A DNA stretch of 64,000 bases. It comes from Kineosporiaceae bacterium SCSIO 59966 (lineage in GTDB: Bacteria > Actinomycetota > Actinomycetes > Actinomycetales > SCSIO-59966). Made by a program: the position numbers and the translations under genes. The DNA lies in assembly GCA_020881835.1 (NCBI GenBank), contig CP052876.1:2170001-2234000 (forward strand), in the 5' to 3' direction. Shown one piece after another: positions 1 through 9,655 of this stretch. Under the pieces are notes generated by a model. That model saw nothing but the letters and a program-made list of their open reading frames with translations. It was not told the DNA's origin and did not search any database. Position 1 is the first letter of the stretch, and every line of letters starts with the position of its first letter.

Positions 1-1353
1 CTCGGTCCGCACGCCCAGGTCGCGGGCGTTGCGCCCGACACCTGCGGTGCGGGCGTGGGCGTACTGGACGTAGAACACCGGGTTGTCGTTGCTGCGCCGC
101 ACGAGCAGGTCGAGGTCGACGTCGATGGGCGAGTCCACCGAGGAGCGGGTCAGGGCGTACCGGGCGGCGTCCACGCCGACGACGTCGACGAGGTCCTCCA
201 TGGTGACGACGGTGCCGGCCCGCTTGCTCATCCGCACCGGGACGCCGCCGGAGACGAGGTTGACCATCTGGCCGATGAGCACCTCGACGACGTCCGGGTC
301 GTCGCCGAACGCAGCGGCGGCGGCCTTGAGCCGGGCGACGTAGCCGTGGTGGTCGGCGCCCAGCATGTAGATGCACAGGTCGAAGCCGCGGCGCCGCTTG
401 TCGCGCAGGTAGGCCAGGTCCGCCGCGATGTACGCCGGGGAGCCGTCCGACTTGATCACGACCCGGTCCTTGTCGTCGCCGAAGTCGGTGGAGCGCAGCC
501 ACCACGCGCCGTCGGCGTAGTAGAGGTTGCCGCTCGCCTTGAGCTCCTCGACGACCGCCTCGACCTGGCCGGAGGAGTGCAGGTCGTCCTCGTGGAAGAA
601 CACGTCGAACTGGACGCCGAAGTCGCGCAGCGACGTCTTGATCTCCTCGAACATCAGCTCGACGCCGTGGGCCCGGAAGTACTCCTGGGCCTCGTCGTCC
701 GGCAGGGTCGTGGGGTCGCTCGGCGCGGCCTGCACGACGCGGCGGGCGATGTCGTCGATGTAGGCGCCGCCGTAGCCGTCCTCGGGGACGGCCTGGCCGC
801 GGGCCCGGGCGAGCAGGGAGCGCGCGAACCGGTCGATCTGCGCGCCGTGGTCGTTGAAGTAGTACTCGCGGGTGACGTCGGCACCGGAGGCCTGCAGGAT
901 GCGCGCCAGGGAGTCCCCGACCGCGGCCCAGCGGGTGCCGCCGAGGTGGATCGGTCCGGTCGGGTTGGCCGAGACGAACTCGAGGTTCACCACCCGGCCG
1001 GCCATCGCGTCGTTGCGCCCGTAGGCCTCCCCCGCCTCGACGACGGTGCGGGCCAGCTCCCCGGCGGCCGCGGCGTCCAGGACGATGTTGAGGAACCCCG
1101 GCCCGGCGACGTCCACGCTCTTGACACCCGGCACCTCCACCAGCCGGGCCGCGATCACTCCGGCCAGCTGCCGCGGGGGGATCCCGGCCCGCTTGCCGAG
1201 CTGCATCGCGACGTTCGTGGCCCAGTCGCCGTGCTCCCGGTTGCGGGGCCGCTCCACCCGGACGTCGTCCGGCACCTCGACGGTGAGGTCGCCGGCGGCG
1301 ACCGCGTCGAGCAGGCACTGGCGGACGGCGCGGGCGAGGGCCTCGGGAGTCAC
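1..1353 (-). CDS. argS: Arginyl-tRNA synthetase, 3' end beyond the window
   Basis: Class I aminoacyl-tRNA synthetase that charges tRNA-Arg with arginine in the cytoplasm. About 451 codons are visible and the frame is still open at base 1, so the C-terminal anticodon-binding part is missing. Visible features are the N-terminal additional domain, the HIGH-type signature as [20 protein letters not shown] near residue 125, and the KMSKS-type loop as [11 protein letters not shown] near residue 365. The GTG start at 1353 overlaps the TGA of the upstream MFS gene in a GTGA junction, which suggests translational coupling. Identity is secure; only the 3' end is unknown. Confidence 0.96.
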   Translation of the reverse strand, partial: MTPEALARAVRQCLLDAVAAGDLTVEVPDDVRVERPRNREHGDWATNVAMQLGKRAGIPPRQLAGVIAARLVEVPGVKSVDVAGPGFLNIVLDAAAAGELARTVVEAGEAYGRNDAMAGRVVNLEFVSANPTGPIHLGGTRWAAVGDSLARILQASGADVTREYYFNDHGAQIDRFARSLLARARGQAVPEDGYGGAYIDDIARRVVQAAPSDPTTLPDDEAQEYFRAHGVELMFEEIKTSLRDFGVQFDVFFHEDDLHSSGQVEAVVEELKASGNLYYADGAWWLRSTDFGDDKDRVVIKSDGSPAYIAADLAYLRDKRRRGFDLCIYMLGADHHGYVARLKAAAAAFGDDPDVVEVLIGQMVNLVSGGVPVRMSKRAGTVVTMEDLVDVVGVDAARYALTRSSVDSPIDVDLDLLVRRSNDNPVFYVQYAHARTAGVGRNARDLGVRTE

Positions 1354-2600
1354 CGGTCCAGGGTAGTGGCGGGCACGACGACGGCCGGTGCCGGCAGGTC
1401 GTCCTCGACCGCCCGCGGCCGGCTGATCACCCAGCCGGCGAGGACCTGGACGACGAGTGTGGCGGAGAGGAAGCCGAATGCCGCCCCCCAGCCGCCGGTC
1501 ACGTCCCGCAGCCAGCCGACGACGAACGGCCCCGCCCCGGCGACGGTGTAGCCGACGCCCTGGGCGAACCCGGACAGCGCGGCGGAGCCCTGCGTCGTCC
1601 GCGAGCGCAGGTTGACCATCGCCAGCGCCATCGGGAAGGCACCGGGGCCGGCCCCGGCGGCGACGACCCACAGCCAGGTGAGGTCGGCGGGGCGCAGCAG
1701 CAGCCCGAGGTAGCCGACGGCGTAGGCGAGGAGGAAGGTGAGCACCAGCCAGAAGGGGTTGCGCATCCGGAAGGTCAGCCACGGCACGAGCAGCGACATC
1801 GGCATCCCGACGGCGGCGAACAGGGCGAGCATCGTCCCGCCCTCGGCGGCGGTGAGTCCCGCGTCGAGCAGCAACGTCGGCAGCCAGGCGAACATCGCGT
1901 ACGTGTTGAGGGAGGTCATCCCCAGCAGGCCGGCCAGTCCCCAGGCGACCGGGCTGCGCAGCAGCGCGCCGGCCGGTACGTGCGGGGCCGCGGGCAGGCC
2001 CGCGGTGTCGCGCCGGGCGCGGTGCGCGGTGACCAGCCAGGGCACGGCCGCCGCGAGGGACAGCAGCGACCAGGTCGCCACCGAGGCCCGCCAGCCCGCC
2101 AGGTCGGCGACCGGGACGGCGAGCAGCGGCGGCAGCGCCGTGCCGGCGGCGAGCAGCATGGCGTACAGGCCGGTGACGGCGCCGACGCGGTCGGGGAAGT
2201 AGCGCTTCACCAGCGGCGGCAGGACGACGTTGCCGACGCCCATCCCGCCGAGCGCCAGCAGCGACAGCGCGAGAAAGCTCGCCGTGCCGGGGGCGACGGC
2301 CCGCAGCAGCAGACCTGCGGTGGTGAGCAGCATGGCGGCCCACGCGGTCCGCTCCAGTCCCCAGCGCCGGGCCAGCGCGGGGGCCGCGGCGCCGAACGCG
2401 GCGAACGCGACCGTCGGGACGGTGCCGAGCAGGCCGGCGGCCGTGGCGGACATGCCCAGGTCGGAGCGCACGTCGGCGAGCAGCGGGGAGACCGCGGTGA
2501 CGGCCGGACGCAGGTTCAGCGCCACGAGCACCACGCCGAGGGCGACGGTGACCCGCCCCCCACGGGTGGCCGTGCTCTGGGACGATCGGCGCGGGGACAC
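1350..2600 (-). CDS. MFS transporter, CynX/NimT-like
   Basis: Integral membrane protein of about 416 residues with roughly 12 hydrophobic segments. The conserved [14 protein letters not shown] stretch near the N-terminus is typical of the CynX/NimT (cyanate permease-like) branch of the major facilitator superfamily. The substrate cannot be read from sequence. The open frame continues further upstream, but that part only mirrors the divergent regulator gene. The GTG at 2600 is preferred because a TACCAT -10 box (minus strand, 2613-2608) sits 7 nt before it, a leaderless arrangement. It shares a 36-bp divergent control region with the GntR regulator, which may control it. Confidence 0.85.
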   Translation of the reverse strand: MSPRRSSQSTATRGGRVTVALGVVLVALNLRPAVTAVSPLLADVRSDLGMSATAAGLLGTVPTVAFAAFGAAAPALARRWGLERTAWAAMLLTTAGLLLRAVAPGTASFLALSLLALGGMGVGNVVLPPLVKRYFPDRVGAVTGLYAMLLAAGTALPPLLAVPVADLAGWRASVATWSLLSLAAAVPWLVTAHRARRDTAGLPAAPHVPAGALLRSPVAWGLAGLLGMTSLNTYAMFAWLPTLLLDAGLTAAEGGTMLALFAAVGMPMSLLVPWLTFRMRNPFWLVLTFLLAYAVGYLGLLLRPADLTWLWVVAAGAGPGAFPMALAMVNLRSRTTQGSAALSGFAQGVGYTVAGAGPFVVGWLRDVTGGWGAAFGFLSATLVVQVLAGWVISRPRAVEDDLPAPAVVVPATTLDR

Positions 2601-2636
2601 GACGGGGATGGTAGAGGTGAAACATAGGATGACTCG
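2601..2636. promoter_or_regulatory. Compact divergent promoter region, MFS gene / gntR
   Basis: Only 36 bp separate the two start codons. Each side has a TANNNT hexamer: TACCAT on the minus strand (2613-2608), 7 nt before the MFS GTG, and TAGGAT on the plus strand (2625-2630), 6 nt before the gntR ATG. Both would give leaderless mRNAs. The 11 bp between the hexamers is a natural place for the regulator to bind and block both promoters; that is inference. Confidence 0.55.
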
Positions 2637-3335
2637 ATGACGCGTCACGATGCGGACGCCGACGCCGCTCCGGTGCATGCCCGGCGGGCCAGCCGGATCG
2701 ACCAGGTGATCGAGGTGCTCCGGGAGGAGCTCGGGTCGGGACGGTGGCCAGTGGGCAGCCGCATCCCGACCGAGCCCGAGCTGGCCGAGCTGACCGGCAC
2801 CGGCCGCAACACCGTCCGTGAGGCGGTGCAGGCGCTCGTGCACGCGGGCCTGCTCGAACGCCGCCAGGGCTCGGGCACGTACGTGGTCGCCGACAGCGAG
2901 CTCGCCGTAGCCGTGGGCCGCCGGGTGGCCGAGGCGCGCAACCGGGACGTCCTGGAGGTCCGCCGCACCCTGGAGGTGGGCGCGGCGCGGCTGGCCGCCA
3001 CCCGTCGCACCGCCGCGGACGTCGCCGAGCTGCGTGAGCTGCTCGCCCGCCGGACGGCGGCGCGGACGGCCGGTGACCTGGACGACGTCGCCGCCGCCGA
3101 CCTCGCGCTGCACCGGGCGATCGCCCGGGCCTCCCGCAACCCGGTGCTCAGCGAGCTCTACGACCACCTCATCGACGCGATCGCCGAGAACGTCCGGGTC
3201 AACGTCGGCGTGCGGCTGCGGACCGCCGACAACGACCACGCCGACCTCGTCGCGGCGATCGTCGACGGCGACCCCCAGCGCGCCGCCCTGGAGGCGGCGC
3301 GGTTCATTGACGAGCTCCTCGGCGAGGGGTGCTGA
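2637..3335 (+). CDS. GntR-family transcriptional regulator, FadR/FCD subfamily
   Basis: DNA-binding regulator of 232 residues. Residues about 20-88 form the winged helix, including [20 protein letters not shown] and the wing [11 protein letters not shown]. Residues about 105-225 form an alpha-helical FCD ligand domain with the typical helix [17 protein letters not shown]. The family binds small organic acids or metal-bound ligands; the ligand here is unknown. The ATG at 2637 follows a TAGGAT -10 box by 6 nt. Its divergent position suggests that it regulates the adjacent MFS transporter and itself. It ends about 100 bp before the cas operon, with no sign of a functional link. Confidence 0.88.
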   Translation: MTRHDADADAAPVHARRASRIDQVIEVLREELGSGRWPVGSRIPTEPELAELTGTGRNTVREAVQALVHAGLLERRQGSGTYVVADSELAVAVGRRVAEARNRDVLEVRRTLEVGAARLAATRRTAADVAELRELLARRTAARTAGDLDDVAAADLALHRAIARASRNPVLSELYDHLIDAIAENVRVNVGVRLRTADNDHADLVAAIVDGDPQRAALEAARFIDELLGEGC

Positions 3336-3369
3336 CCGGCGCGCAGATGTCTCTTAGAACGCGGACGGC

Positions 3370-3407
3370 GCCGCTCGAGGCCTCCTGAGCCGCTCGAGAC
3401 CCCCTGA
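3370..3407 (+). repeat. Two 19-bp tandem direct repeats upstream of cas3
   Basis: Units at 3370-3388 and 3389-3407 both begin GCCGCTCGAG and end CCTGA, and differ at only two positions. They abut the -35 region of the presumed cas promoter, whose -10 is at 3425-3430. Head-to-tail sites at this position often bind an activator or repressor. No protein can be assigned. Confidence 0.6.
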
Positions 3408-3424
3408 GTGTCGGTGGGCCTGCG

Positions 3425-3430
3425 TAGGGT
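3425..3430 (+). promoter_or_regulatory. Putative -10 box of the cas operon
   Basis: TAGGGT lies 7 nt before the GTG at 3438, the spacing of leaderless actinobacterial promoters. No good -35 hexamer is seen; the direct repeats at 3370-3407 occupy that place, so activator-dependent expression is possible. This box is the main reason for placing the cas3 start at 3438 and not at the earlier in-frame GTG at 3408. Confidence 0.45.
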
Positions 3431-3437
3431 GACGATC

Positions 3438-6257
3438 GTGGACGGGGGAAGCCTGGAGACCGGCGCCGTACCCGGCGTCGCCGTGCTGTGGGGGAAGTCG
3501 AACGCGGGCGGTGAGCCACACCTCCTCGTGGCGCACCTGCTCGACACCGCTGCCGTTGCTGAGGTCCTGTGGGACCGTTACCTGGCTCCCTCGTTCACCC
3601 AGCAGGTCGACGCGTCCTGCGGCGGACGGGGGCGGGACCTGTTCGTCCTGGTCGCCGGCCTGCACGACGTCGGCAAGGCGTCCCCGGCCTTCCAGTCCAA
3701 GGACGAGGTGCTCGCGCAGCGCGTGCGCGACAGCGGGCTCACCTGGCCGCCGCTCACCCGAACAGGTGCCGGGCGCTGGCACCACACGCTGGCCGGCGCA
3801 CACCTGCTCCGTCGTGCCCTGCGGTCGGCCGGATGGAGCCGACAGTCGAGGTCGTGGGTACTGCCCCTGGTGGCCGGTCACCACGGGGTCGTTCCGGACG
3901 CGAGCCGGTGGAGCGAACCACCGGAGCGAGGTGCCCAGGGTCCCGGACGCTGGCCAGCGGCTCAAGACGCCCTGGTCGCCTGGGTGGCCGGCGCACTGGA
4001 GCTGGACCTCAAGTCCGCGGAACCCTCATCGGCCCCCGCCCGCGGCGTCCAGCTGGCCCTGGTGGGAGCGGTCATCATGGCTGACTGGATCGCCAGCAAC
4101 GACCAGCACTTCCCGGGCATCGCCCAGCTGGACGACGTGTCGATGGAGCGTTCCCGGCACCGCGCGCACGAAGCATGGCGTCACCTCGGGCTAACCGGCG
4201 GATGGCAAGTCAGCCGGCTCAGCAGCGGACCTGGCACCTTCGAACGACGCTTCGGCAAGCCACCACGTGCCGCACAAACCGACGCAGTGGCGCTGGCCGA
4301 GCAGATGGAGGCGCCCGGGCTGCTGCTGCTCGAGGCACCGATGGGCGAGGGGAAGACCGAGGCCGCTCTGGCAGCGGTCGAGGTGCTCGCCCGACGCTTC
4401 GGTGCGACCGGCGTCTTCGTCGGCATGCCCACCCAGGCCACCAGCGACCCGATGTTCACCCGGGTTCGCACCTGGCTGCGCTCGGTCGACCCGGACGTGC
4501 CACTGGCCCTGCTGCACGGGAAACGACAGTTCAACCCCGAGTGGCGGGCACTGCTCGACCAGGGCCGCTTCTGCGGTGTAGACGACTTCGGGATGGACGA
4601 CTCCTACGGGACGTCGGCTCCCGTCCCCGCCACCGACCGGCCAGGTCAGGCACCGGCGGAGTGGTTTCTCGGCCGCAAACGCGGACTTCTGGTCCCCGCC
4701 ACGGTCGGGACCGTCGACCAGCTGCTACACGCAGCCACCCGAACCCGACACGTCATGCTGCGGCACACGGGGCTGGCAGGACGAGTCGTCGTGCTCGACG
4801 AGGTGCACGCCTACGACGTGTACATGTCGCAGTTCCTGTTCGAGGCCCTGCGCTGGCTGGCTCAGCAGCAGGTACCCGTGGTGCTGCTCTCGGCCACGCT
4901 GCCACCGGATCTGCGCGCGCGCCTGGTGCGCGCGTACCTGCAAGGGGCGACCCGTCGGCGGGACACCGGCGTCGAGGGCCTGCCGCACACGACTGGCTAT
5001 CCACGGGCGACGTCCGTGTGCGTGACCGGCGAGGGAGCCTCGTTCGACGTCGCCGTCAGCGCCCCCTGGCGCCCGTCGATGACCGTCCAGGTCCAGGTCC
5101 TGGACGAGGCGCCGATGGCCGGCCCGGACGACGTGGCGAGGCTCGTGCTCGAGGCCGTCACCGACGGCGGTTGTGTCCTCGTCGTTCGCAACACGGTGGC
5201 AAGGGCACAGCAGACGTACCTGGCTCTGCGGGATGCCTTGGGAGACGACGTGGTGCTGCTGCACGCTCGCCTCACGGCGGGCGAGCGCGCAGACCGTACC
5301 CAGCGACTGCTCGACGCGCTGGGTCCGCCGGTGGCAGCCTCCGGGCCTGGCCGGCCCAGACGGCTCGTGGTGGTCGCGACACAGCTGGCCGAGCAGTCCT
5401 TCGACGTCGACGTGGACCTCCTGGTGACCGACCTGGCTCCCATCGACCTGCTGCTGCAGCGTGCAGGGCGGCTTCACCGGCACGACCGTCCACCAGCTGC
5501 CAGGCCGGTACGTGTACGGAACCCGAAGGTCGTCGTGGCCGGGATGCGCCGGTCTGCGACCGGCCCGCCCGACCTGCCACCGGGTAGTGAGGCGGTCTAC
5601 GGGCGGTACCTCTTGCTGCGGGCAGCCGCCCTCGTGACGGGGGCGGACGGGGGTGCCGGTTGGTCGGTGCCCGCCGACGTGCCGCACCTCGTCAGCCGCG
5701 GCTACGGGGAGGACCCGCAGTGGCCGTCGACGTGGCAGGACGCCGGTTCGGATGCGCGCGCGGAGTGGGACACCGAGCAGGAACGGCGTGCTGACAACGC
5801 CCAGAGCTACCTTCTCGGCGGGCCGTCCGATCTGAGCAAGGACACGTTGGACGGGCTGCACGCACGAGCCACCGCCCCTCTCGACGACGACGACGCAGTC
5901 GCCGCGGTCGTCCGCGACGGCGAGCCGTCGGTGGAGGTCGTGCTGGTGCAGCGCCGGGATGAGGGCGGCTACCTGACGCTGGACGGCCGCTCGTTGGGGC
6001 CGGGTGGAGAGGCTGTCAGCGACCCGTCACTGCTGCAGACGGTGCTTGCCGCGACGATCCGGCTGCCTGCTGTGAAAGTGCTCACCTCGGCTGCGCAGAC
6101 GGAGCTCAGGCCGCTGCCGGGATGGACCGCGGACCCGTGGCTGGGCCGAGCCCGTGCGCTCGTGCTCAACACCGAGTACACGGCGCGGCTTGGCGGGTAC
6201 GCGCTGCGCTACGACCGAGAACTGGGGCTGCTGCACGAACGGGAGGGACGCCGTTGA
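3438..6257 (+). CDS. cas3: CRISPR-associated helicase/nuclease Cas3 (type I-E)
   Basis: Effector recruited by Cascade to unwind and degrade target DNA. The protein has 939 residues from the GTG at 3438 (949 from 3408). The N-terminal HD nuclease shows GLHDVGKASPAF near residue 76, HHTLAGAHLL and VAGHHGVVP. The superfamily 2 helicase shows Walker A as GEGKTEA near residue 305, the DEVH box near 454, SATLP near 486 and motif VI QRAGRLHRH near 675. All motifs are intact in one chain, so nuclease and helicase are fused as usual for I-E. The stop overlaps the TTG start of casA. Confidence 0.96.
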   Translation: MDGGSLETGAVPGVAVLWGKSNAGGEPHLLVAHLLDTAAVAEVLWDRYLAPSFTQQVDASCGGRGRDLFVLVAGLHDVGKASPAFQSKDEVLAQRVRDSGLTWPPLTRTGAGRWHHTLAGAHLLRRALRSAGWSRQSRSWVLPLVAGHHGVVPDASRWSEPPERGAQGPGRWPAAQDALVAWVAGALELDLKSAEPSSAPARGVQLALVGAVIMADWIASNDQHFPGIAQLDDVSMERSRHRAHEAWRHLGLTGGWQVSRLSSGPGTFERRFGKPPRAAQTDAVALAEQMEAPGLLLLEAPMGEGKTEAALAAVEVLARRFGATGVFVGMPTQATSDPMFTRVRTWLRSVDPDVPLALLHGKRQFNPEWRALLDQGRFCGVDDFGMDDSYGTSAPVPATDRPGQAPAEWFLGRKRGLLVPATVGTVDQLLHAATRTRHVMLRHTGLAGRVVVLDEVHAYDVYMSQFLFEALRWLAQQQVPVVLLSATLPPDLRARLVRAYLQGATRRRDTGVEGLPHTTGYPRATSVCVTGEGASFDVAVSAPWRPSMTVQVQVLDEAPMAGPDDVARLVLEAVTDGGCVLVVRNTVARAQQTYLALRDALGDDVVLLHARLTAGERADRTQRLLDALGPPVAASGPGRPRRLVVVATQLAEQSFDVDVDLLVTDLAPIDLLLQRAGRLHRHDRPPAARPVRVRNPKVVVAGMRRSATGPPDLPPGSEAVYGRYLLLRAAALVTGADGGAGWSVPADVPHLVSRGYGEDPQWPSTWQDAGSDARAEWDTEQERRADNAQSYLLGGPSDLSKDTLDGLHARATAPLDDDDAVAAVVRDGEPSVEVVLVQRRDEGGYLTLDGRSLGPGGEAVSDPSLLQTVLAATIRLPAVKVLTSAAQTELRPLPGWTADPWLGRARALVLNTEYTARLGGYALRYDRELGLLHEREGRR

Positions 6258-7882
6258 CCGGATTCGATCTTGTCCACGAGCCGTGGGTGCCGGTGATGGA
6301 GGAGGGCAGGAGACGAGATGTCTCCTTGCTGGAGGCACTGCAGCGGGCGCACGAGCTCGGGACGCTGGCCGTCGACGACGCCCTGCAGGCCGTCGCCGTC
6401 CTGCGGCAGGTCCTGCTGCCGGTTCTCCTCGACGCCTTCGGCGCCCCGCAGACCGCCGAGGAATGGGCACAGCGGTGGGAGGAAGGCGCGTTCGACGGCG
6501 AGCGCATCGAGGCCTACCTCGCCCGGCACGCCCACCGGTTCGACCTGTTCCACGACACGACCCCGTTCGCCCAGGTCGCCGGACTGCGCACGGAACGGGA
6601 CGACACCAAGCCCGTGTCCCTGCTCCTGCCTGCCGTGGCCGCGGGCAACAACGTGCCGCTGTTCTCCGCGCGTACCGAGGCCGACCCGCCGTCGTTGACA
6701 CCGGCCGAGGCGGTTCGGGCGCTGGTGTCCGGCCACTGCTGGGACACCGCCGCCATCAAGTCGGGGGTGGTGGGCGACCCGAGGGCCAAGGCGGGCAAGA
6801 CCACGGGCAACCCGACGGGGCCGCTCGGGCAGCTGGGAGTCGTCGTTCCGATCGGGCCGACACTGCGCGACACCCTGCTGCTCAACACTCCCGTCGTCAT
6901 CGACGGCCTCGCGCCCGACGACCTGCCCCAGTGGCGCCGCGAGCCCGCGACCGCCGCATGGCAGCAACGACCGGCCACCGGGTTGCTGGACCTGCTGACC
7001 TGGCAGTCCCGCCGAATCCGGCTCGTACCAGAGACGACGGGTGACGGCACCGTGGTGGTACGCCGGGTCGTGGTCGCTGCGGGCGACCGGCTGACCCAGA
7101 TCCCGGTCGACGTCGAGCCGCACACCGCCTGGCGCGTGAATCCTCGCCCCGCAGCGGGTCAGCCCTCGGTTCGCCCGGTCCGGCACGTCTCAGGACGGTC
7201 GGCGTGGCGCGGCCTGGCGGGCCTTCTGGCCACCTCGGTCCCCACCGACGACAAGGTGACGGCACCGCTCCTGCTGCAACAGATCTCCCATCTGAGAGCC
7301 GAGGATCACCTACCGCCTGACTACCCGCTGCAGGTCCTCACCGTGGGGGTCGAGTACGGCAACCAGTCGGCGGTCGTGGAGGACGTCATCGTCGACCAGA
7401 TCCCACTACCCGTCGTGGCCCTCGTCGCGGACGACTCCGTCAGGGCCGTGCTGCTCGAGGTGACCCGTCAGGCCGAGGAACTCCGGGAGGCCGCCAACAG
7501 GCTGGGGGACGACATCCGTGCCGCCTGCGGAGCTGACAAGATCCCGTGGGACCGCAGCCAGCGACTCGGCGACACGCTGGTGCAGGAGCTGACTCCCGTC
7601 GTGCGACGCCTGTTGAGGGGGCTGCAACGGGAGCCAGAGCGCACCGACGACGCCGTCCTGGCCTGGCGTCAGACAGCTGGCCGCCTCGCGCTGGCCACCG
7701 TCGAGCCGGCCCTGGACGCCGCTCCACCCACGGCCTTTCTCGGCCGTCAGGTCACCGAACGCCTCTCACTGCGTCTGGCCACCGCAGAGCGTCGGTTCCG
7801 CGACGCCATCAACAAGACGCTGGGGAACCCGATCGACCAGACCCAGGCAGAGCCAACTTCCCCCCGAGGAGCCCAACGATGA
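6254..7882 (+). CDS. casA: Cascade large subunit Cse1/CasA (Cas8e)
   Basis: Large subunit of the type I-E Cascade complex, which recognises the PAM and recruits Cas3. The protein has 542 residues. The start is a TTG whose last bases overlap the cas3 stop (TTGA), giving the family N-terminus FDLVHEPWVPV. The next segment, LLEALQRAHEL through LLPVLLDAFG, is also typical. An earlier open start near 6122 lies inside cas3 and gives an Arg-rich non-homologous extension, so it was rejected. The end overlaps casB by ATGA, so expression is probably translationally coupled to both neighbours. Confidence 0.93.
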   Translation: MTGFDLVHEPWVPVMEEGRRRDVSLLEALQRAHELGTLAVDDALQAVAVLRQVLLPVLLDAFGAPQTAEEWAQRWEEGAFDGERIEAYLARHAHRFDLFHDTTPFAQVAGLRTERDDTKPVSLLLPAVAAGNNVPLFSARTEADPPSLTPAEAVRALVSGHCWDTAAIKSGVVGDPRAKAGKTTGNPTGPLGQLGVVVPIGPTLRDTLLLNTPVVIDGLAPDDLPQWRREPATAAWQQRPATGLLDLLTWQSRRIRLVPETTGDGTVVVRRVVVAAGDRLTQIPVDVEPHTAWRVNPRPAAGQPSVRPVRHVSGRSAWRGLAGLLATSVPTDDKVTAPLLLQQISHLRAEDHLPPDYPLQVLTVGVEYGNQSAVVEDVIVDQIPLPVVALVADDSVRAVLLEVTRQAEELREAANRLGDDIRAACGADKIPWDRSQRLGDTLVQELTPVVRRLLRGLQREPERTDDAVLAWRQTAGRLALATVEPALDAAPPTAFLGRQVTERLSLRLATAERRFRDAINKTLGNPIDQTQAEPTSPRGAQR

Positions 7883-8490
7883 CGAGTAGCACGACAGCCC
7901 ACCCCGCAAGCCGGGCCGGAGCACGTCGCGCGCCGTACTGGCGCCGGTTCGTCGACGACACCGGGGGCTGGCGCGAGGAGAGACCCCCGGGTGCCGACCT
8001 GGCGGCTCTGCGTCAGGGGATCGGTCGAGAGGCGGGCACCGTTCCCGCGATGTGGCCCTACTACACCACCCTGAGTGCAGACGGTCACGTGTCGGCGGAC
8101 CTCTTGGCGGAGCACCACGCCCTCACCTTGTACGGCGTCCACCAGCAGTCCGAGTCGATGCCCATGCACCGCCCGAAGGCCGGGGTCGGGAAGGCCTTCG
8201 CCGCGCTCAGGACCCATGGGAAGTTCAGCGCCGAGGCGGTGGACCGGCGCTTCGCCGCCGCGGCTACCGCCACGTCGCTCACCGAGGCCGCCACCCATCT
8301 GCGCGGGCTCATCAGCCAGCTGCGCGTCATCGACCGCCCACTGGACTACGACCTCCTGTTCCGCGACCTTCGCGACTGGCAGTTCCCGGAGCGTCGCCCC
8401 ACCGTCCGGCGTCGATGGGGGAGCGCCTACTTCGCTGCCCACCCGGAGGCGACAACAACGAGCGGAACTCCGACCTCTGCCGATTCCTGA
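7879..8490 (+). CDS. casB: Cascade small subunit Cse2/CasB
   Basis: Small subunit of Cascade (203 residues), present as a dimer that stabilises the R-loop. The basic helical sequence, with ARRAPYWRRFVDD near the N-terminus and GVGKAFAALR followed by LRGLISQLR in the C-terminal half, fits Cse2. The ATG at 7879 overlaps the casA stop. A 28-bp gap follows before casC. Identification rests on these motifs and on position between casA and casC; Cse2 proteins are divergent in sequence. Confidence 0.9.
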   Translation: MTSSTTAHPASRAGARRAPYWRRFVDDTGGWREERPPGADLAALRQGIGREAGTVPAMWPYYTTLSADGHVSADLLAEHHALTLYGVHQQSESMPMHRPKAGVGKAFAALRTHGKFSAEAVDRRFAAAATATSLTEAATHLRGLISQLRVIDRPLDYDLLFRDLRDWQFPERRPTVRRRWGSAYFAAHPEATTTSGTPTSADS

Positions 8491-8518
8491 CCGAGACCCT
8501 TCACCCACGGGAGACCCC

Positions 8519-9655
8519 ATGACCACGTGCACGTACGTCGACATCCACGTGCTGCAGACCGTCCCACCGTCAAACCTCAACCGCGACGACGCCGGGAGCC
8601 CCAAACAGGCCATCTACGGCGGCGTGCGACGGGCCCGTGTCTCCTCGCAGGCATGGAAGCGGGCAGCGAGGAAGGCCTTCGCCGAGCAGGTCCCCCCGGA
8701 GCGGCTGGCGACACGGACCAAGAAGATCTCCGGGCTACTCTCCGACCGGCTGATCGCCCGGACGGGAATGGCGGAGGAGCACGCGACCCGACTCGCCACC
8801 ACGTTGCTGAGCCCCCTGAAGATCACTCCCGGTCGGAAGGCAGCAGAAACGGCCTACCTGCTCTTCTTCGGTAGACCTCAGCTGGAGCGGCTGGTCGACG
8901 AGGTCGCCGATCGGGCCGACGACCTGGCTGCTCTGGACGACGAGCAGCTCAAGGATGCGCTCAAGGACGTGCCCGTGCGGGACATCCTGTCCTCCGGCCA
9001 CCCGATCGACGTAGCCCTGTTCGGTCGCATGGTGGCGGATCTGCCGGGTCTCAACGTCGATGCGGCGACACAGGTGGCTCACGCCCTGTCCACGCACCAG
9101 GTGGAGCTCGAGTTCGACTACTACACGGCGGTGGACGACGAGAACCCGAAGGAGGACACCGGCGCCGGAATGATCGGCACGGTCGAGTTCAACTCCGCCA
9201 CCCTCTACCGCTTCGCCACTGTCGGGGTCCACCAGCTCATCGACAACCTGGGCGGTGACGTCGAGGCTGCCATGGAAGCGCTGCGGGTGTTCGTCTCCGC
9301 CTTTGTCACCTCGATGCCCACGGGCCACGAGAACTCGTTCGCCCACCGCACCACCCCGAGCCTGGTCAGCGTCGTCGTGCGGGACGACCAGCCGGTCAAC
9401 CTCGTGTCGGCATTCGAGGCGCCGGTCCGCGCGGACGAGCGCGGAATCGCTCAGCTGTCCGCTCTGCGGCTGGCCGAGGAGATGTCACAGGCCTCAACGC
9501 TGTGGGGCCTCACGCCGTTGAACGTCGCCTCCACATACTCCGGAGGGGACCACGACACCCTCCGTCAGGCGCTCGGTGACTCCCGGCCGTTCCCGGCCGT
9601 CGTCGACCAGACCGTCACGGCCGTGCGTCGACACGTTGCGGGGCAGGGGTCCTGA
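8519..9655 (+). CDS. casC: Cascade backbone protein Cas7e/CasC (Cse4)
   Basis: RAMP protein that forms the six-copy backbone of Cascade along the crRNA. The protein has 378 residues. The N-terminus contains the family pattern DIHVLQTVPPSNLNRDD, then GGVRRARVSSQAWKRAARKAF, and later GTVEFNSATLYRF. The ATG at 8519 is preceded by GGGAG at 8510-8514 as ribosome-binding site. The final A of its TGA is the first base of the casD ATG. Length and motifs are normal. Confidence 0.95.
   Translation: MTTCTYVDIHVLQTVPPSNLNRDDAGSPKQAIYGGVRRARVSSQAWKRAARKAFAEQVPPERLATRTKKISGLLSDRLIARTGMAEEHATRLATTLLSPLKITPGRKAAETAYLLFFGRPQLERLVDEVADRADDLAALDDEQLKDALKDVPVRDILSSGHPIDVALFGRMVADLPGLNVDAATQVAHALSTHQVELEFDYYTAVDDENPKEDTGAGMIGTVEFNSATLYRFATVGVHQLIDNLGGDVEAAMEALRVFVSAFVTSMPTGHENSFAHRTTPSLVSVVVRDDQPVNLVSAFEAPVRADERGIAQLSALRLAEEMSQASTLWGLTPLNVASTYSGGDHDTLRQALGDSRPFPAVVDQTVTAVRRHVAGQGS

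Noticed and set aside
55-1551. 498-codon plus-strand frame
   Set aside because: It lies opposite argS, which has full synthetase motifs; composition is typical of a GC-rich shadow.
3408-3437. Upstream GTG at 3408 as the cas3 start
   Set aside because: It would place the TAGGGT box inside the gene and abuts the direct repeats; the GTG at 3438 has leaderless spacing.
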